Positions 7,725 to 17,064 of a stretch of 64,000 bases of DNA are shown in pieces. This DNA comes from an uncultured Tenacibaculum sp. (lineage in GTDB: Bacteria > Bacteroidota > Bacteroidia > Flavobacteriales > Flavobacteriaceae), in the NCBI RefSeq assembly GCF_947498805.1, contig NZ_CANMLT010000003.1:465855-529854 (forward strand), read 5' to 3'. The notes under the pieces were generated by a model. That model saw nothing but the letters and a program-made list of their open reading frames with translations, was not told the origin of the DNA and did not search any database. Position numbers and translations under genes: made by a program. Each line of letters starts with the position of its first letter. Positions within the stretch are counted from its first letter, which is position 1.

Positions 7725-10448
7725 TTAAGCTAGAGATTTCATCATTTTTGTAAGTAATTGAACTACATCTTCTTTGTTATACTTCCAAGATAAATAAGAA
7801 ATAGGAACAATTTGAATACCTACACGATGTAAAATACGATAGCGTTCTATGTCAAAAGCTGCTGTATAACTTCCAGGATATCCGATTAAATCAATTCCGA
7901 GGTATTTATGGTCCTTTTCTAGCAATAAATCTATATTCAACCCTGCAATGACATATCCAACATGAATAGTGGCTTTAAATGGCTTTAAAAAGGCTTGTAT
8001 TTCTTTACTAAACGTATCTTCCTCACTATTTGAACTTGGTTGTTGAATAATTCTTTGTTCAAAAGAACTCAAATAATGTCGTAATTGAGATTTTTCAGGA
8101 AGTTCTTTAGGGTCTACCGAGTAAAAAATATGCTGTTCATTACGGGCTCTGGTGATGGCTACATTAAATACATCTTCTTTGTTTAAGTAGTTTAAACTAG
8201 CAAAATGAGATTGACTGCTTACCGCCATTGATAGTAACATCACATCACGTTCCTCTCCTTGAAAATGATAGGGAGTTCCTAGTTTTATTTGGTGTTTTTT
8301 GATGGTAGCTAGTTCAAAAGTTTCTTTGATCAGTTTGGTTAAATGATTGGTTTGTTGTCTGAAAGGAGATAATACACCAATGCTAGTTGCCAAACTTTTA
8401 TGGGTTTCTAACTCTGCTTTTACTATTTTCTGGATGTGTTGAACAATTCTTCGAGCTTCTTTTTTATTCACTCCAATATCATGTTGCACTCCAGTTGTTT
8501 TATGTAAGAAAACCGCTTGTTTTTCTTTGTTGGATGGCGTTTGCGTCATAATACGAAGCGCCTCTCCGTAAAAAGAATGATTGCTAAATCGAATAATATC
8601 CGGAAGTGATCGGTAATGCTCGTCTAATAACACAATTTGATTTCCTTTTGCGGTATGTTCCAAGGTGAAATCTAACAAACTCTTTTTTCGATAGTCAAAA
8701 CGTACTGCATCGTTGATTCCTTCTTGTTGCTGAAAACGATACATTTGTGTTTTAGACAAAAAACTAATATGTCGTAATTGATTGGTATCACCAGCCACTA
8801 CTACTTTTTTAGCACGTTGAAAAACAGGCAAACAAGAAGCAATATCACATTGGGTAGCTTCATCAACTATCGCAATATCAAACAACTCTTTTTGTAAAGG
8901 AAGACTAGTAGCAATTTCATCTATTTTCACTAGCCAAACGGGTAAAAAGTGGGTTAGTGGTTTTGCATTTAGGTTTTGCAGTTGTTTGCTTACCAACGAC
9001 TTTTCATTGGTTTGAATAATGTTAGAAAGCGTTATTAACTTTTGTAGTTCTTTGTTAGAATACCAAATAATGGTTGAGATGAGGTTTTTAAACAAATCAT
9101 CTTTAGCACTTTTTTCAAATAAGGTTAAAGTGTCAAAATACTGTTGTATAATATTCCACTCATCTCGTTCGAAAGAATGAATAAATAAAATATCTATTTT
9201 AGATAGGGTTTTTTGAACAAAACTCTCCGAAAGGTACTTTTCCATTCGGCTGATATCTCTTTCTGTTTTTTCTGTAAAATCCTTTTCTAACTGAACTAGC
9301 TTATTATATAACCGGTTTCTTTTAAGACGCGCTTTGTATGCTTCCGTTTTATGATTTTCCTTATAATAATTACCATTAATAATTCTTCTAAGCTTTGCTA
9401 ACAAAGTTCTCTTGTAGTAGTTACCCCCTACTTTTACTGAGAAATCTCCAATTTTAGAACTCATTAATTTATCAGAAACTACTTGTAAAGCCTGTGCTGT
9501 TTTGGTAACAATCAATACGCTTTTTCCTTTGCTTACATAATCTTGTGCAATAGCATTGATGGTATAGGTTTTTCCAGTTCCTGGAGGTCCAAAAATGACC
9601 GATTTATCATAATTAGAAGCATTTTGTACAATGCGTTCTTGTGCCGAATTTAACAGTAACGGAATTTTAATAGGTTCGTTGAGTTTAAAAGAAAACTCTT
9701 GAACTTCCGAAGAAAAGAAAGCCTGTAAACCTTGCGAATAATCGGGGTTATTCTTTAAAATTTCCAATTCATTTACAACAGAATTGATGTTATTAGCACG
9801 ACTTGAAACAAAAATACCCGCGCTGGCAATCGTTGTAAACTGCTCAACATCCGTTGCGTTTTGAAGCTGTTTTTTTACATAGGTTTGATTCTTCAACTTA
9901 GGAAAAAGCAAAAAATCAGTATCAAAAGTCAAGTTTGCAATATGCTTTTCAACAACTCTTTGTAATTGACTTATAAATCCAAATGTGATATACGGTTGGT
10001 GCTCTAGAAATGTTTCTATCTCCGTAAAAAAATCGTCAAAAGAAGTTTTAAATAACAAACTTCTACAAAAAGCAATATTCAATAGCCTCGATTCATGATT
10101 AATTCTTACAAAATAGTCGTCATCTTTTTCTTCAATAGCTGCTTTGTAAATAAATAAAGGTGCCACTACAGAAGTCGTTCTCTTTTTAAAATTAGTGCGT
10201 TTTCCTGTACAAAAAAGGCTCCCGTACCAAAGCTCTTTATCGTTTTTAAAAAGCTCTAAAGTTTGCAAGCTATCCATAGCTTGTTTAGTAGGAATAAATT
10301 GTAAGGGATATTTGTTATTAACTAATTCTTCTTCAGTTTTAATAACAAACTGATTTTCATATTTAGAAGAAAAGAAATTTAAGACTCCAGCTTCTTTGTT
10401 ATCGGCCTGATAGCACTTGTGAAAATAAGAGATGTAATTAGCAATCAT
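7725..10448 (-). CDS. DNA2/NAM7-like superfamily I helicase with nuclease-like C-terminal domain
   Basis: A helicase of about 907 residues. The Walker A motif VIFGPPGTGKTYT lies near residue 290, followed by a long helical insertion, and the Walker B region is IAIVDEATQCDIASCLPVF with the downstream motif VVVAGDTNQLRHISF. C-terminal motifs include LLDEHYRSLPDIIRFSN, GTPYHFQGEERDVMLLS and NVAITRARNEQ, all typical of the Upf1/DNA2 branch. The last 100 residues (AGLNIDLLLEKDHKYLGIDL, then YRILHRVGIQIVPISYLSW) resemble the Vsr/MTES_1575 type nuclease domain fused to many such helicases. I placed the start at the ATG giving MIANYISYF; an upstream in-frame codon would add nine residues but overlaps the divergent promoter. 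The role is presumed to be DNA or RNA unwinding in repair or defence; the substrate is unknown. Confidence 0.85.
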   Translation of the reverse strand: MIANYISYFHKCYQADNKEAGVLNFFSSKYENQFVIKTEEELVNNKYPLQFIPTKQAMDSLQTLELFKNDKELWYGSLFCTGKRTNFKKRTTSVVAPLFIYKAAIEEKDDDYFVRINHESRLLNIAFCRSLLFKTSFDDFFTEIETFLEHQPYITFGFISQLQRVVEKHIANLTFDTDFLLFPKLKNQTYVKKQLQNATDVEQFTTIASAGIFVSSRANNINSVVNELEILKNNPDYSQGLQAFFSSEVQEFSFKLNEPIKIPLLLNSAQERIVQNASNYDKSVIFGPPGTGKTYTINAIAQDYVSKGKSVLIVTKTAQALQVVSDKLMSSKIGDFSVKVGGNYYKRTLLAKLRRIINGNYYKENHKTEAYKARLKRNRLYNKLVQLEKDFTEKTERDISRMEKYLSESFVQKTLSKIDILFIHSFERDEWNIIQQYFDTLTLFEKSAKDDLFKNLISTIIWYSNKELQKLITLSNIIQTNEKSLVSKQLQNLNAKPLTHFLPVWLVKIDEIATSLPLQKELFDIAIVDEATQCDIASCLPVFQRAKKVVVAGDTNQLRHISFLSKTQMYRFQQQEGINDAVRFDYRKKSLLDFTLEHTAKGNQIVLLDEHYRSLPDIIRFSNHSFYGEALRIMTQTPSNKEKQAVFLHKTTGVQHDIGVNKKEARRIVQHIQKIVKAELETHKSLATSIGVLSPFRQQTNHLTKLIKETFELATIKKHQIKLGTPYHFQGEERDVMLLSMAVSSQSHFASLNYLNKEDVFNVAITRARNEQHIFYSVDPKELPEKSQLRHYLSSFEQRIIQQPSSNSEEDTFSKEIQAFLKPFKATIHVGYVIAGLNIDLLLEKDHKYLGIDLIGYPGSYTAAFDIERYRILHRVGIQIVPISYLSWKYNKEDVVQLLTKMMKSLA

Positions 10449-10485
10449 AATTTTAAAAGAGATGCTAACATACACAAAATTTAAT

Positions 10486-10493
10486 TATCATTG
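10486..10493 (+). promoter_or_regulatory. -7 box-like element of the EamA gene
   Basis: TATCATTG departs from TAnnTTTG at one position. It lies 16 bp before a GTG codon (10509) and overlaps an upstream in-frame TTG, which argues that translation begins at the GTG. Confidence 0.4.
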
Positions 10494-10508
10494 CACAAAA
10501 CGAATTTT

Positions 10509-11369
10509 GTGAAACAAAACCATTCCAATCATCTCTTTCAATTAGTTTTAGCTACCTTTTTTATAAGTACTTCAGGAGTATTAGGAAGGTATATTGCCAT
10601 GCCGTCTGAGGTAATTATTTGGTTTCGTTCTGCTTTTGCAGTAGTTTTCTTGTATGCTTTTTGTAAGTATCGAAAAATAGACTTGCGTATAAAATCGCCC
10701 AAGCACTACCTTCCGTTTATTATTGGAGGTATTTTTATGGCAGCCCATTGGGTAACCTATTTCTATGCATTAAAACTATCTAATGTGGCTATTGGAATGT
10801 TGTCGCTATACACATTTCCAGTAATGTTGGCCTTTTTAGAACCCTTGTTTTTAAAGGTAAAATTCAATCCGATGCATATTGTATTGGGAATTTTAGTGCT
10901 GATTGGACTGTACATTCTTTCTCCAGAGTTTAGTTTAGAAAGTTCTAGTATTCAAGGGATTTTATTTGGATTATTATCTGCCCTATGTTACTCCATTCGA
11001 ATTCTAATTTTAAAGCAATATGTAACGCAGTATAACGGGGTAATGTTAATGCTATACCAAACCATAATTATCTCTATTTGTTTATTTCCTGTATTGTTTT
11101 TTATGGATGTTTCGGGTATCGAAAGTCAGTTTCCGTATATACTAATGTTGGCTTTGTTAACAACCGCGATTGGACATAGTTTGATGGTACATTCTTTACA
11201 ATTTTTTTCAGCCTCTACAGCAAGTATTATAAGTAGTGTACAGCCTATTTTCGGAATCATACTAGCCTTTTTCTTTTTAAATGAAGTACCTACTCTGAAC
11301 ACTGTTTTTGGAGGTAGCTTAATCTTAGCTACGGTAGTTATTGAGAGTATTCGTAGCAAGAAGAAATAA
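10509..11369 (+). CDS. EamA family (drug/metabolite superfamily) transporter
   Basis: An inner-membrane protein of about 286 residues with ten predicted helices made of two repeated EamA halves. The first half begins LVLATFFISTSGVLGRYIAMP, and the second half begins near SSIQGILFGLLSALCYSIRILILK. The repeated motif near the end of each half (TFPVMLAFLEPLFLKVKF; SSVQPIFGIILAFFFLNEVPT) is the classic EamA signature. Members export or import small metabolites such as amino acids or nucleosides; the substrate cannot be told from sequence. The TTG at 10491 in the same frame would add six residues but sits inside the likely -7 box, so I prefer the GTG at 10509. Divergent from the helicase gene. Confidence 0.88.
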   Translation: MKQNHSNHLFQLVLATFFISTSGVLGRYIAMPSEVIIWFRSAFAVVFLYAFCKYRKIDLRIKSPKHYLPFIIGGIFMAAHWVTYFYALKLSNVAIGMLSLYTFPVMLAFLEPLFLKVKFNPMHIVLGILVLIGLYILSPEFSLESSSIQGILFGLLSALCYSIRILILKQYVTQYNGVMLMLYQTIIISICLFPVLFFMDVSGIESQFPYILMLALLTTAIGHSLMVHSLQFFSASTASIISSVQPIFGIILAFFFLNEVPTLNTVFGGSLILATVVIESIRSKKK

Positions 11370-11437
11370 GTTTTAACAGCAAATTAATAATTAGCAACTA
11401 TAATTTTCACGTACTTTATACAAACCAAACTAATGTC

Positions 11438-12154
11438 ATGAGAGTTATTGCTGTACTATGTAGTCTTTTTTTGTTGAGTTGTGCTCCTAAAAAAGAACCT
11501 TTATCTGCTGAAGAAATAATTGAAAAAAGTATTCAGTTTCACGATGCTAAGAAACAATGGAATTCTGCCAACCTTTCTGTTCATATGCAAGAACCTCGCG
11601 TTGGAAACCCTAAGCGATTTTCGGTTGTCAATCTTAACAATCAAGAGAATTCTTTTCAGTTACAAAGAAATAGAGATACGCATGTTTCGAAGCATATTGT
11701 TGATAAAAACGGACAGGCTACTACCCTACTTGATAATGCAATAGTTACCGATTCTATATTGATTAAAAAATACAGATTGGAACCTAAACGAAATGCAAGT
11801 TACCATCGATTTTATAAGGTAATGCTAGGTTTACCAATGTCTTTACCAGAAAATACTCAAGAGATAAAAGACATTAGTGAAGTCGACTTTAATAATCACA
11901 AAAGTTATAAGGTTGAAATTGTTTTAAAAGAACCACTATTTTCTAAAAACTGGTATGTGTTTTTCTCTCAAAAAGACTTTAAAGTGTTAGGTGTTGAAAT
12001 GTTCTTTCCAGATAACCCAAACAAGGGAGAACGCTTACTATTTGAAGGAGAATTTGAATCAAATGGAATAAAAATACCTAGAATGAAACATTGGTACGAG
12101 TTAAATAATGAATATTCAGGAAGTGATATTATTGTGAGCGAGTTAAAAGAATAA
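11438..12154 (+). CDS. DUF6503-like lipoprotein
   Basis: A 238-residue lipoprotein. The signal peptide MRVIAVLCSLFLLSCAPKKE ends in a lipobox (LLSC), so the mature protein is anchored through cysteine 15. The body (AEEIIEKSIQFHD near the start, VLLKEPLFSKNWYVFFSQKDFKVLGVEMF in the last third, and the closing IPRMKHWYELNNEYSGSDII) fits the DUF6503 family of Bacteroidota lipoproteins, which resemble outer-membrane lipoprotein sorting folds of LolA/LolB type. No function is established. The gene is monocistronic and ends directly at the stop of the convergent gene. The family name is from memory. Confidence 0.72.
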   Translation: MRVIAVLCSLFLLSCAPKKEPLSAEEIIEKSIQFHDAKKQWNSANLSVHMQEPRVGNPKRFSVVNLNNQENSFQLQRNRDTHVSKHIVDKNGQATTLLDNAIVTDSILIKKYRLEPKRNASYHRFYKVMLGLPMSLPENTQEIKDISEVDFNNHKSYKVEIVLKEPLFSKNWYVFFSQKDFKVLGVEMFFPDNPNKGERLLFEGEFESNGIKIPRMKHWYELNNEYSGSDIIVSELKE

Positions 12155-13213
12155 CTAGGAAACACGCATGTTCTCATAATTTCGTTTAACAAAGGAAAGA
12201 GCATTTTCTAGTATTCCGCCCATATTTTCACTTCGCTTGAAAAGAATATCTTTTGTAAAATCAAAAATTTGTTGTTTTAATAGATGAATATTTTTGTCTG
12301 TAGAAATCGTGTCATTTTTCATGCATGAAACAAGTTCATTTATTCTTTTTCCAGAACTTAAAATTCGCTTGGCAACAATAGAACGCTCTTCTATTTTATA
12401 TTGGTTGATAGAGGTTTCTTGTAGCTTCTCTCCTACCAAAGCTACCATTTGCAGGTTTTCTTTAAAAAACTGCGGATAATACACTTTAAACTTTCCTTCA
12501 AAACACTGCTGATCAAAATCAATTGCTCTGATTTTATATACTACATGATCAAAATCGTGTGTGGGAACAATTACATAGTTATATGAACGCATGTCTCCTA
12601 GCAAACGAATCATACAACGCTCATTAAACTTAACAAACTCCTTAGCTATTTGTGCCTTTTCCATTTCTGTACAATTAGGTAACATTTCTTTGATAAAAAC
12701 ATCTCCAGGAATACCAGCAATATGCTCTTCAATTAAAGTGTTTTTATATACCAAATAGTTGAGGTTGTACGGAGAAAGCATGTGCTCTAATTCCAAACCA
12801 TAAATACGAGAAGCATCGGTTTTTTTAACGTAGAAATAGGTGTAATTGTCGTTTAAAATGTTTCGAACCTTTATTCTAAAAGGTTTAGAGTTTCCGAAGG
12901 TACAGTAATCAACTGCATCAATATTTAAGTACGGAATGGTGTCTTCATTACCATTCGAATGTAAAATAGTATATACTTTTTTAAGACTTAAATCAATTTC
13001 TTCACGTTCAAATTCAGAATAGTATACACGAACCCATAAAGTATCTTCATCATTTTTATCATATACCACAATAGAACCCTGAAAACGTAATAAATCTTCA
13101 TAAAACACAGGGATTTTTATATTTCTACTATGCTCAGATAAATAAATATGCAACTGCTCAGTTACTGGAAAAGCAGGCTTTTTTTGTGACATTAGTTTTT
13201 CTTCTGAAGACAT
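12155..13213 (-). CDS. Conserved flavobacterial protein of unknown function
   Basis: A 352-residue soluble protein with no signal peptide or membrane helix. I do not recognise a named family. An N-terminal beta-rich part (IPVFYEDLLRFQGSIVVYDK, then DTLWVRVYYSEFEREEIDLSL) precedes a middle part that reads RLLGDMRSYNYVIVPTHDFDHVVYKIRAIDFDQQC around residues 205-240. The GD...N and IDFD spacing is faintly like the catalytic loop and metal loop of protein-kinase-like phosphotransferases, but no nucleotide-binding loop could be found, so this is only a hint. The ATG is at 13213; a second ATG seven codons later is possible. The gene is convergent with the DUF6503 gene and divergent from the TonB-like gene. 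Confidence 0.65.
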   Translation of the reverse strand: MSSEEKLMSQKKPAFPVTEQLHIYLSEHSRNIKIPVFYEDLLRFQGSIVVYDKNDEDTLWVRVYYSEFEREEIDLSLKKVYTILHSNGNEDTIPYLNIDAVDYCTFGNSKPFRIKVRNILNDNYTYFYVKKTDASRIYGLELEHMLSPYNLNYLVYKNTLIEEHIAGIPGDVFIKEMLPNCTEMEKAQIAKEFVKFNERCMIRLLGDMRSYNYVIVPTHDFDHVVYKIRAIDFDQQCFEGKFKVYYPQFFKENLQMVALVGEKLQETSINQYKIEERSIVAKRILSSGKRINELVSCMKNDTISTDKNIHLLKQQIFDFTKDILFKRSENMGGILENALSFVKRNYENMRVS

Positions 13214-13289
13214 ATGATGTGTTTTATTGCTACTAATGTAAATGAATTCTTTGGAATAATATTTGTTGAATTTAAGGAAACTATAAACT

Positions 13290-14336
13290 ATGAAAAACTA
13301 TTCACTACGTATTCCAAAACCTTGCCATGAAGATTGGTCAAAAATGACACCGAATGAAAAAGGAAAATTCTGTAGTTCTTGTGCAAAAACGGTGGTTGAT
13401 TTTACCAAAAAATCACCTCAAGAAATCCAAGAGTATTTGATTGAAAACAGAGGACAAAGAGTATGCGGACACTTTTATAGAAAGCAATTAGACAGTATTG
13501 TAATTCAATTACCGGAAACTACATTTTTACAACCTCTATCTTTTCAAAAACTTTTTTTGTTAACCCTATTGTTAGTAATGGGAACAACGTTGTTTAGTTG
13601 TAAAACAGACACTGGTAAAACCCAAAAAATAGAAAAGGTTGAATTGGTTGATATAATCGTAAAACAGGATAGCGTTATTGAATTGGATAGTATCAAAGGT
13701 TCTGAGTTGGAAGGGTTTGTTGTACCAACTTCTAAACAAGACTCTGTAAAGAAAGACTGTAAAATTCCACCATCTGGACCTATTGAAGAAATAGTAATTG
13801 AATCAACTGGGGAGATTGAAGGTGAAATAGCAGAACCTTTTGATATCGATAAAGTCATAGAATTGCCTGAAGAGGAAGAGCTGGAAGTACCTCTTTTTCA
13901 ACAACCTAATGATAGTCTTCCAAAAGCAGAAATCATGGGAGCTATTGTAGATGGAGAAATTGAGCTTGTTGAAGGTCCACCGTATCCTTTTCTTTCAGTA
14001 GATAAGTCTGTACGATTTAAAGAAGACGCAGACCTTTCCGAAGAAAAGGCGAAACAAAGTTTTGAAAAGAAAATACACGAATTTGTAAATAGCAAATTTC
14101 AACCAGATACCTCAATTAATCCGAAATTGAACCGACAAAAATATAGATTGTATACGCAATTTATTATTGACGAAAAAGGAGTTGTTTCCGATATTAAAGT
14201 AAGAGCACCTCACCCTAAATTAGAAAAGCATGTGATCGAAATTGTACAAAAATTACCGCAGTTTATCCCAGCTACAAAAGAAGGGAAAAAGGTGTCTATG
14301 AAATACACATTACCCATAACGTTTAAAGTAGACTAA
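13290..14336 (+). CDS. Membrane protein with Cys-rich N-terminal motif and TonB C-terminal-like domain
   Basis: A 348-residue protein. The first 65 residues carry four cysteines (12, 28, 31 and 59) in the pattern PCHEDWSKM...GKFCSSCAKTVVDFT...RVCGHF, seen in a family of Bacteroidota membrane proteins; it looks like a small metal-binding or redox module on the cytoplasmic side. One transmembrane helix follows (around LFLLTLLLVMGTTLFSC). A long acidic linker rich in glutamate, valine and proline spans residues 110-240 and would cross the periplasm. The last 90 residues (YTQFIIDEKGVVSDIKVRAP, KLPQFIPATKEGKKV) match the TonB/TolA C-terminal fold, so it may contact outer-membrane receptors. It overlaps the dprA stop codon by 4 bp (convergent). 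Confidence 0.78.
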   Translation: MKNYSLRIPKPCHEDWSKMTPNEKGKFCSSCAKTVVDFTKKSPQEIQEYLIENRGQRVCGHFYRKQLDSIVIQLPETTFLQPLSFQKLFLLTLLLVMGTTLFSCKTDTGKTQKIEKVELVDIIVKQDSVIELDSIKGSELEGFVVPTSKQDSVKKDCKIPPSGPIEEIVIESTGEIEGEIAEPFDIDKVIELPEEEELEVPLFQQPNDSLPKAEIMGAIVDGEIELVEGPPYPFLSVDKSVRFKEDADLSEEKAKQSFEKKIHEFVNSKFQPDTSINPKLNRQKYRLYTQFIIDEKGVVSDIKVRAPHPKLEKHVIEIVQKLPQFIPATKEGKKVSMKYTLPITFKVD

Positions 14337-15430
14337 ACTTCAAATAATTTACCTGGTAAAGGTTTAATTACTCCTTTAAGCTCCATTTGTAAAAGAATGG
14401 AAGAAAGTTGGTAAATAGGTATTTCGCATGCTAGAGCTATGGTATCTATATGTTGTTTGTTGTTTTTTTGAAGATGATCATACACTTTTTGTTCGGTATC
14501 AGTAAGCTGCACAAATAGTTCCACTTGTTTGGGAGTGGAGGTTTTTGGTATATCCCAATTAAGCATCGAAATAATGTCTTGTGCAGAATTTAATAAATGA
14601 GCCTGATTGTTTTTTATCAGATTATTACAACCTTGACTATATACATCGGTAGTTTTTCCAGGAAGTGCAAAGACATCTCGATGGTAAGAGTTGGCAATAT
14701 CGGCAGTTACCAAAGAACCACCTTTACTAGCAGATTCAATGATAATAGTTGCTTTTGAAAGTCCTGCTACAATACGATTTCGTTTTAGAAAATTTTCACG
14801 TTGCGGTTTTTCATCATGCCAAAACTCAGTGATAAATCCACCATTTTTATGAATTTCATGAATGTATTGCTTATGTGTTTTTGGATATACCTCTTCCAAA
14901 CCATGGGCTAAAACGGCTAAAGTTTGTAAATCATTTTTCATGGCTGCTTTATGGGCACAAATATCTACACCATAAGCAAAACCGCTAATAATAATGGGTT
15001 GATGAGGTTGTAATTCTTCAATCAATTCATTGCAGAAATCGCGTCCATAAGAAGTCATATTTCTTGTACCAACGATAGAAATTGTTTTTGGGTTGTTTAA
15101 GTTGATGTTTCCCTCCTTAAAAAATAAAATAGGAGCATCAATACAGTGTTTTAGATTCTCAGGATAATCTTCATCTAAAAAATAGGAAAAAGAGATGTTG
15201 TTTTGCTGAAGATATTGAAGCTCATCCTCTGCTCCTTTTAGGTTTTTTTCATCCAATAAATTTTGAATAGTAAAACTTCCAATACCAGAAATAGCAGCTA
15301 ATGATTTTCGGCTTTCCTTAAATATCTGTTCAACACTTCCTGTAACATTAATAAGCTTTTTAGCAATAATATCACCAACATTTTGGGTTGCTTGTAGACG
15401 TAAAACAGCCAATAGTTTTTCGGTTTTCAT
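14333..15430 (-). CDS. dprA: DNA-processing protein DprA
   Basis: DprA loads RecA onto incoming single-stranded DNA during natural transformation. The protein has 365 residues. An N-terminal helix-hairpin-helix part (AAISGIGSFTIQNLL) is followed by the Rossmann-like DprA core with SIVGTRNMTSYGRDFC, ISGFAYGVDICAHKAAM, LAHGLEEVYPKTHKQ, ENFLKRNRIVAGLS, SKGGSLVTADIANSY and FALPGKTTDVYSQGCN. A C-terminal winged-helix domain (from VYDHLQKNNKQHIDTIAL to the end) is present, as in full-length members. The gene is divergent from the HU/SPOR gene and convergent with the TonB-like gene, overlapping it by 4 bp. Its presence suggests, but does not prove, competence for DNA uptake. Confidence 0.96.
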   Translation of the reverse strand: MKTEKLLAVLRLQATQNVGDIIAKKLINVTGSVEQIFKESRKSLAAISGIGSFTIQNLLDEKNLKGAEDELQYLQQNNISFSYFLDEDYPENLKHCIDAPILFFKEGNINLNNPKTISIVGTRNMTSYGRDFCNELIEELQPHQPIIISGFAYGVDICAHKAAMKNDLQTLAVLAHGLEEVYPKTHKQYIHEIHKNGGFITEFWHDEKPQRENFLKRNRIVAGLSKATIIIESASKGGSLVTADIANSYHRDVFALPGKTTDVYSQGCNNLIKNNQAHLLNSAQDIISMLNWDIPKTSTPKQVELFVQLTDTEQKVYDHLQKNNKQHIDTIALACEIPIYQLSSILLQMELKGVIKPLPGKLFEV

Positions 15431-15511
15431 AGCGCAATTTTTTGATTATCAATATACAAAAAACTGTTGATAAAAATCTTGATAACTTTACCAAACCAAG
15501 CTTTATTTTTC

Positions 15512-15519
15512 TATTTTTG
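15512..15519 (+). promoter_or_regulatory. -7 box of the HU/SPOR gene
   Basis: TATTTTTG matches TAnnTTTG and ends five bases before the ATG at 15525, so the transcript is probably nearly leaderless. Confidence 0.55.
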
Positions 15520-15524
15520 TTTCT

Positions 15525-16430
15525 ATGACATTAGCCAACTATATCAACGATTTATTATACCGATACGATTGTGTAATTGTTCCTAATTTTGGAGGTTTTG
15601 TAACTAACAAAATAGGTGCTAAAGTGAACCACTTTACGCATACTATGCAACCACCAAAAAAGCAAATCACTTTCAATACGTATTTAAAGCACAATGATGG
15701 ATTGTTAGCTAACTACGTAGCTTCAAGTGAGAAAATCACGTTTCAACAGGCTGTAGTAAGAATACAGGATGAAGTTGCAAAGTGGGAAATAGAATTAAAA
15801 GAAGGTTCTGTAGAAATTGCAGCGGTAGGTACTTTGTCATTAAACAATGACAATCAAATTACTTTTGAACCAAATAAGCAGAGTAACTTCTTAACAGAGT
15901 CTTTCGGATTGGCTGAGGTTACTTCTCCAGCAGTTGGTAGAATTCAAGAGATTGCAGAAACTCCAGAGGTAGTTTCTGAAGAAGAAAAGAAAACAATCGT
16001 TATTCCAATGATTGCAAAACGTGCTGTTGCAGCTGCGGTTGTTTTAGGTGTTGGATATTTAGGTTGGAATATGATTAACAACAACCTAGAACAAAAAGAA
16101 ATTGCAGCGCAGAACGAAGCAACAGAGAAAAAGATTCAATCTGCAACGTTTGTGATAGACAATCCGTTACCTACTATTAACTTGAATGTTTCAAAAGAAG
16201 AAACGAAGGACTTTCATATTATCGCAGGAGCTTTTCAATTAGAAGAAAATGCTACGAATAAAGTAAATGAGTTAAAAGAAGCTGGTTTTGATGCGCATAT
16301 CGTAGGTCAAAACAGACTAGGTTTAATTCAAGTTGCTTTTGCAAGTTTTAGCACTAAAGAAGAAGCTAGAAAAGAGTTACTTGAAATTAAAGACTTAGTG
16401 AGCGAAGAGGCTTGGTTGCTTGAAAAATAA
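15525..16430 (+). CDS. HU-CCDC81 and SPOR domain-containing protein
   Basis: A 301-residue envelope protein. Residues 1-125 contain the two prokaryotic HU-like CCDC81 domains (YINDLLYRYDCVIVPNFGGF, then NTYLKHNDGLLANYVA). A single membrane helix (RAVAAAVVLGVGYLGWNMI) lies near residue 170, and the last 75 residues form a SPOR domain (DFHIIAGAFQLEENATNKVNEL to EEAWLLEK) that should bind denuded septal peptidoglycan in the periplasm. The HU-like part would face the cytoplasm. This architecture is typical of Bacteroidota, and a role in linking DNA or cytoplasmic factors to the division site is plausible but unproven. Monocistronic, divergent from dprA; the next gene has its own promoter. Confidence 0.9.
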   Translation: MTLANYINDLLYRYDCVIVPNFGGFVTNKIGAKVNHFTHTMQPPKKQITFNTYLKHNDGLLANYVASSEKITFQQAVVRIQDEVAKWEIELKEGSVEIAAVGTLSLNNDNQITFEPNKQSNFLTESFGLAEVTSPAVGRIQEIAETPEVVSEEEKKTIVIPMIAKRAVAAAVVLGVGYLGWNMINNNLEQKEIAAQNEATEKKIQSATFVIDNPLPTINLNVSKEETKDFHIIAGAFQLEENATNKVNELKEAGFDAHIVGQNRLGLIQVAFASFSTKEEARKELLEIKDLVSEEAWLLEK

Positions 16431-16478
16431 GCTTGTTTTTTAGAACGTATTCATGAGTGCCTTTTTTGAAGGTTTGTG

Positions 16479-16486
16479 TATCTTTG
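16479..16486 (+). promoter_or_regulatory. -7 box of the acyl-CoA thioesterase gene
   Basis: TATCTTTG lies 15 bp before the ATG at 16502. It shows that an upstream in-frame start (16457) would lie inside or before the promoter and is not used. Confidence 0.6.
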
Positions 16487-16501
16487 CGCCAAAATTTAAC
16501 C

Positions 16502-17014
16502 ATGAGTACAAAGACACCTAAAGAGTCATTAACCATACTTACCGATTTAGTTTTACCAGGTGAAACTAATTATCTAGATAATCTTTTTGGAGGTGAATTA
16601 TTAGCTCGTATGGATAGAGCTTGTAGTATTGCTGCACGTCGTCATTCACGTAGAATTGTAGTAACAGCATCTGTAAATCATGTTGCTTTTTCTAAATCAG
16701 TACCCGTAGGAAGTGTGGTATCTGTAGAAGCAAAGGTTTCACGTGCTTTTAGATCGTCTATGGAGGTGTATGTTGATGTTTGGATAGAAGACCGTCAATC
16801 AGGTGAAAGAACGCAAGTAAATGAAGGTATTTATACTTTTGTTGCTGTAGATGAAACAGGAAAGCCTGTACCAATTCCACAAATAGAACCAGAAACGGAA
16901 TTAGAAAAGAAACGTTACGATGGTGCTTTACGTAGAAAGCAATTAAGTTTAGTATTAGCAGGTAAAATGTTACCTAAAGATGCAACTGAACTAAAAGCCT
17001 TATTTACAGAATAA
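16502..17014 (+). CDS. Acyl-CoA thioesterase, hotdog fold
   Basis: A single-domain hotdog thioesterase of 170 residues that would hydrolyse fatty acyl-CoA to free acid and CoA in the cytoplasm. Family marks are LPGETNYLDNLFGGELLARMD (catalytic asparagine and glycine region), SIAARRHSRRIVVTASVNHVAF, and SVVSVEAKVSRAFRSSMEVYVDV, as in the YciA/BACH group. The start was placed at the ATG giving MSTKTPKES, because the TATCTTTG promoter box sits just upstream and rules out the longer reading. The gene is followed by a strong terminator hairpin shared with the convergent AI-2E family gene. Confidence 0.9.
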   Translation: MSTKTPKESLTILTDLVLPGETNYLDNLFGGELLARMDRACSIAARRHSRRIVVTASVNHVAFSKSVPVGSVVSVEAKVSRAFRSSMEVYVDVWIEDRQSGERTQVNEGIYTFVAVDETGKPVPIPQIEPETELEKKRYDGALRRKQLSLVLAGKMLPKDATELKALFTE

Positions 17015-17033
17015 GAATTAAGTATTATATATT

Positions 17034-17064
17034 AAAAAAGGAAGCTGTTGAGCTTCCTTTTTTT
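17034..17064 (+). terminator. Bidirectional intrinsic terminator
   Basis: A stem GGAAGCT/AGCTTCC with loop GTTG is flanked by an A-run on the left and a T-run on the right. It serves the thioesterase gene and the convergent AI-2E family gene. Confidence 0.8.
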
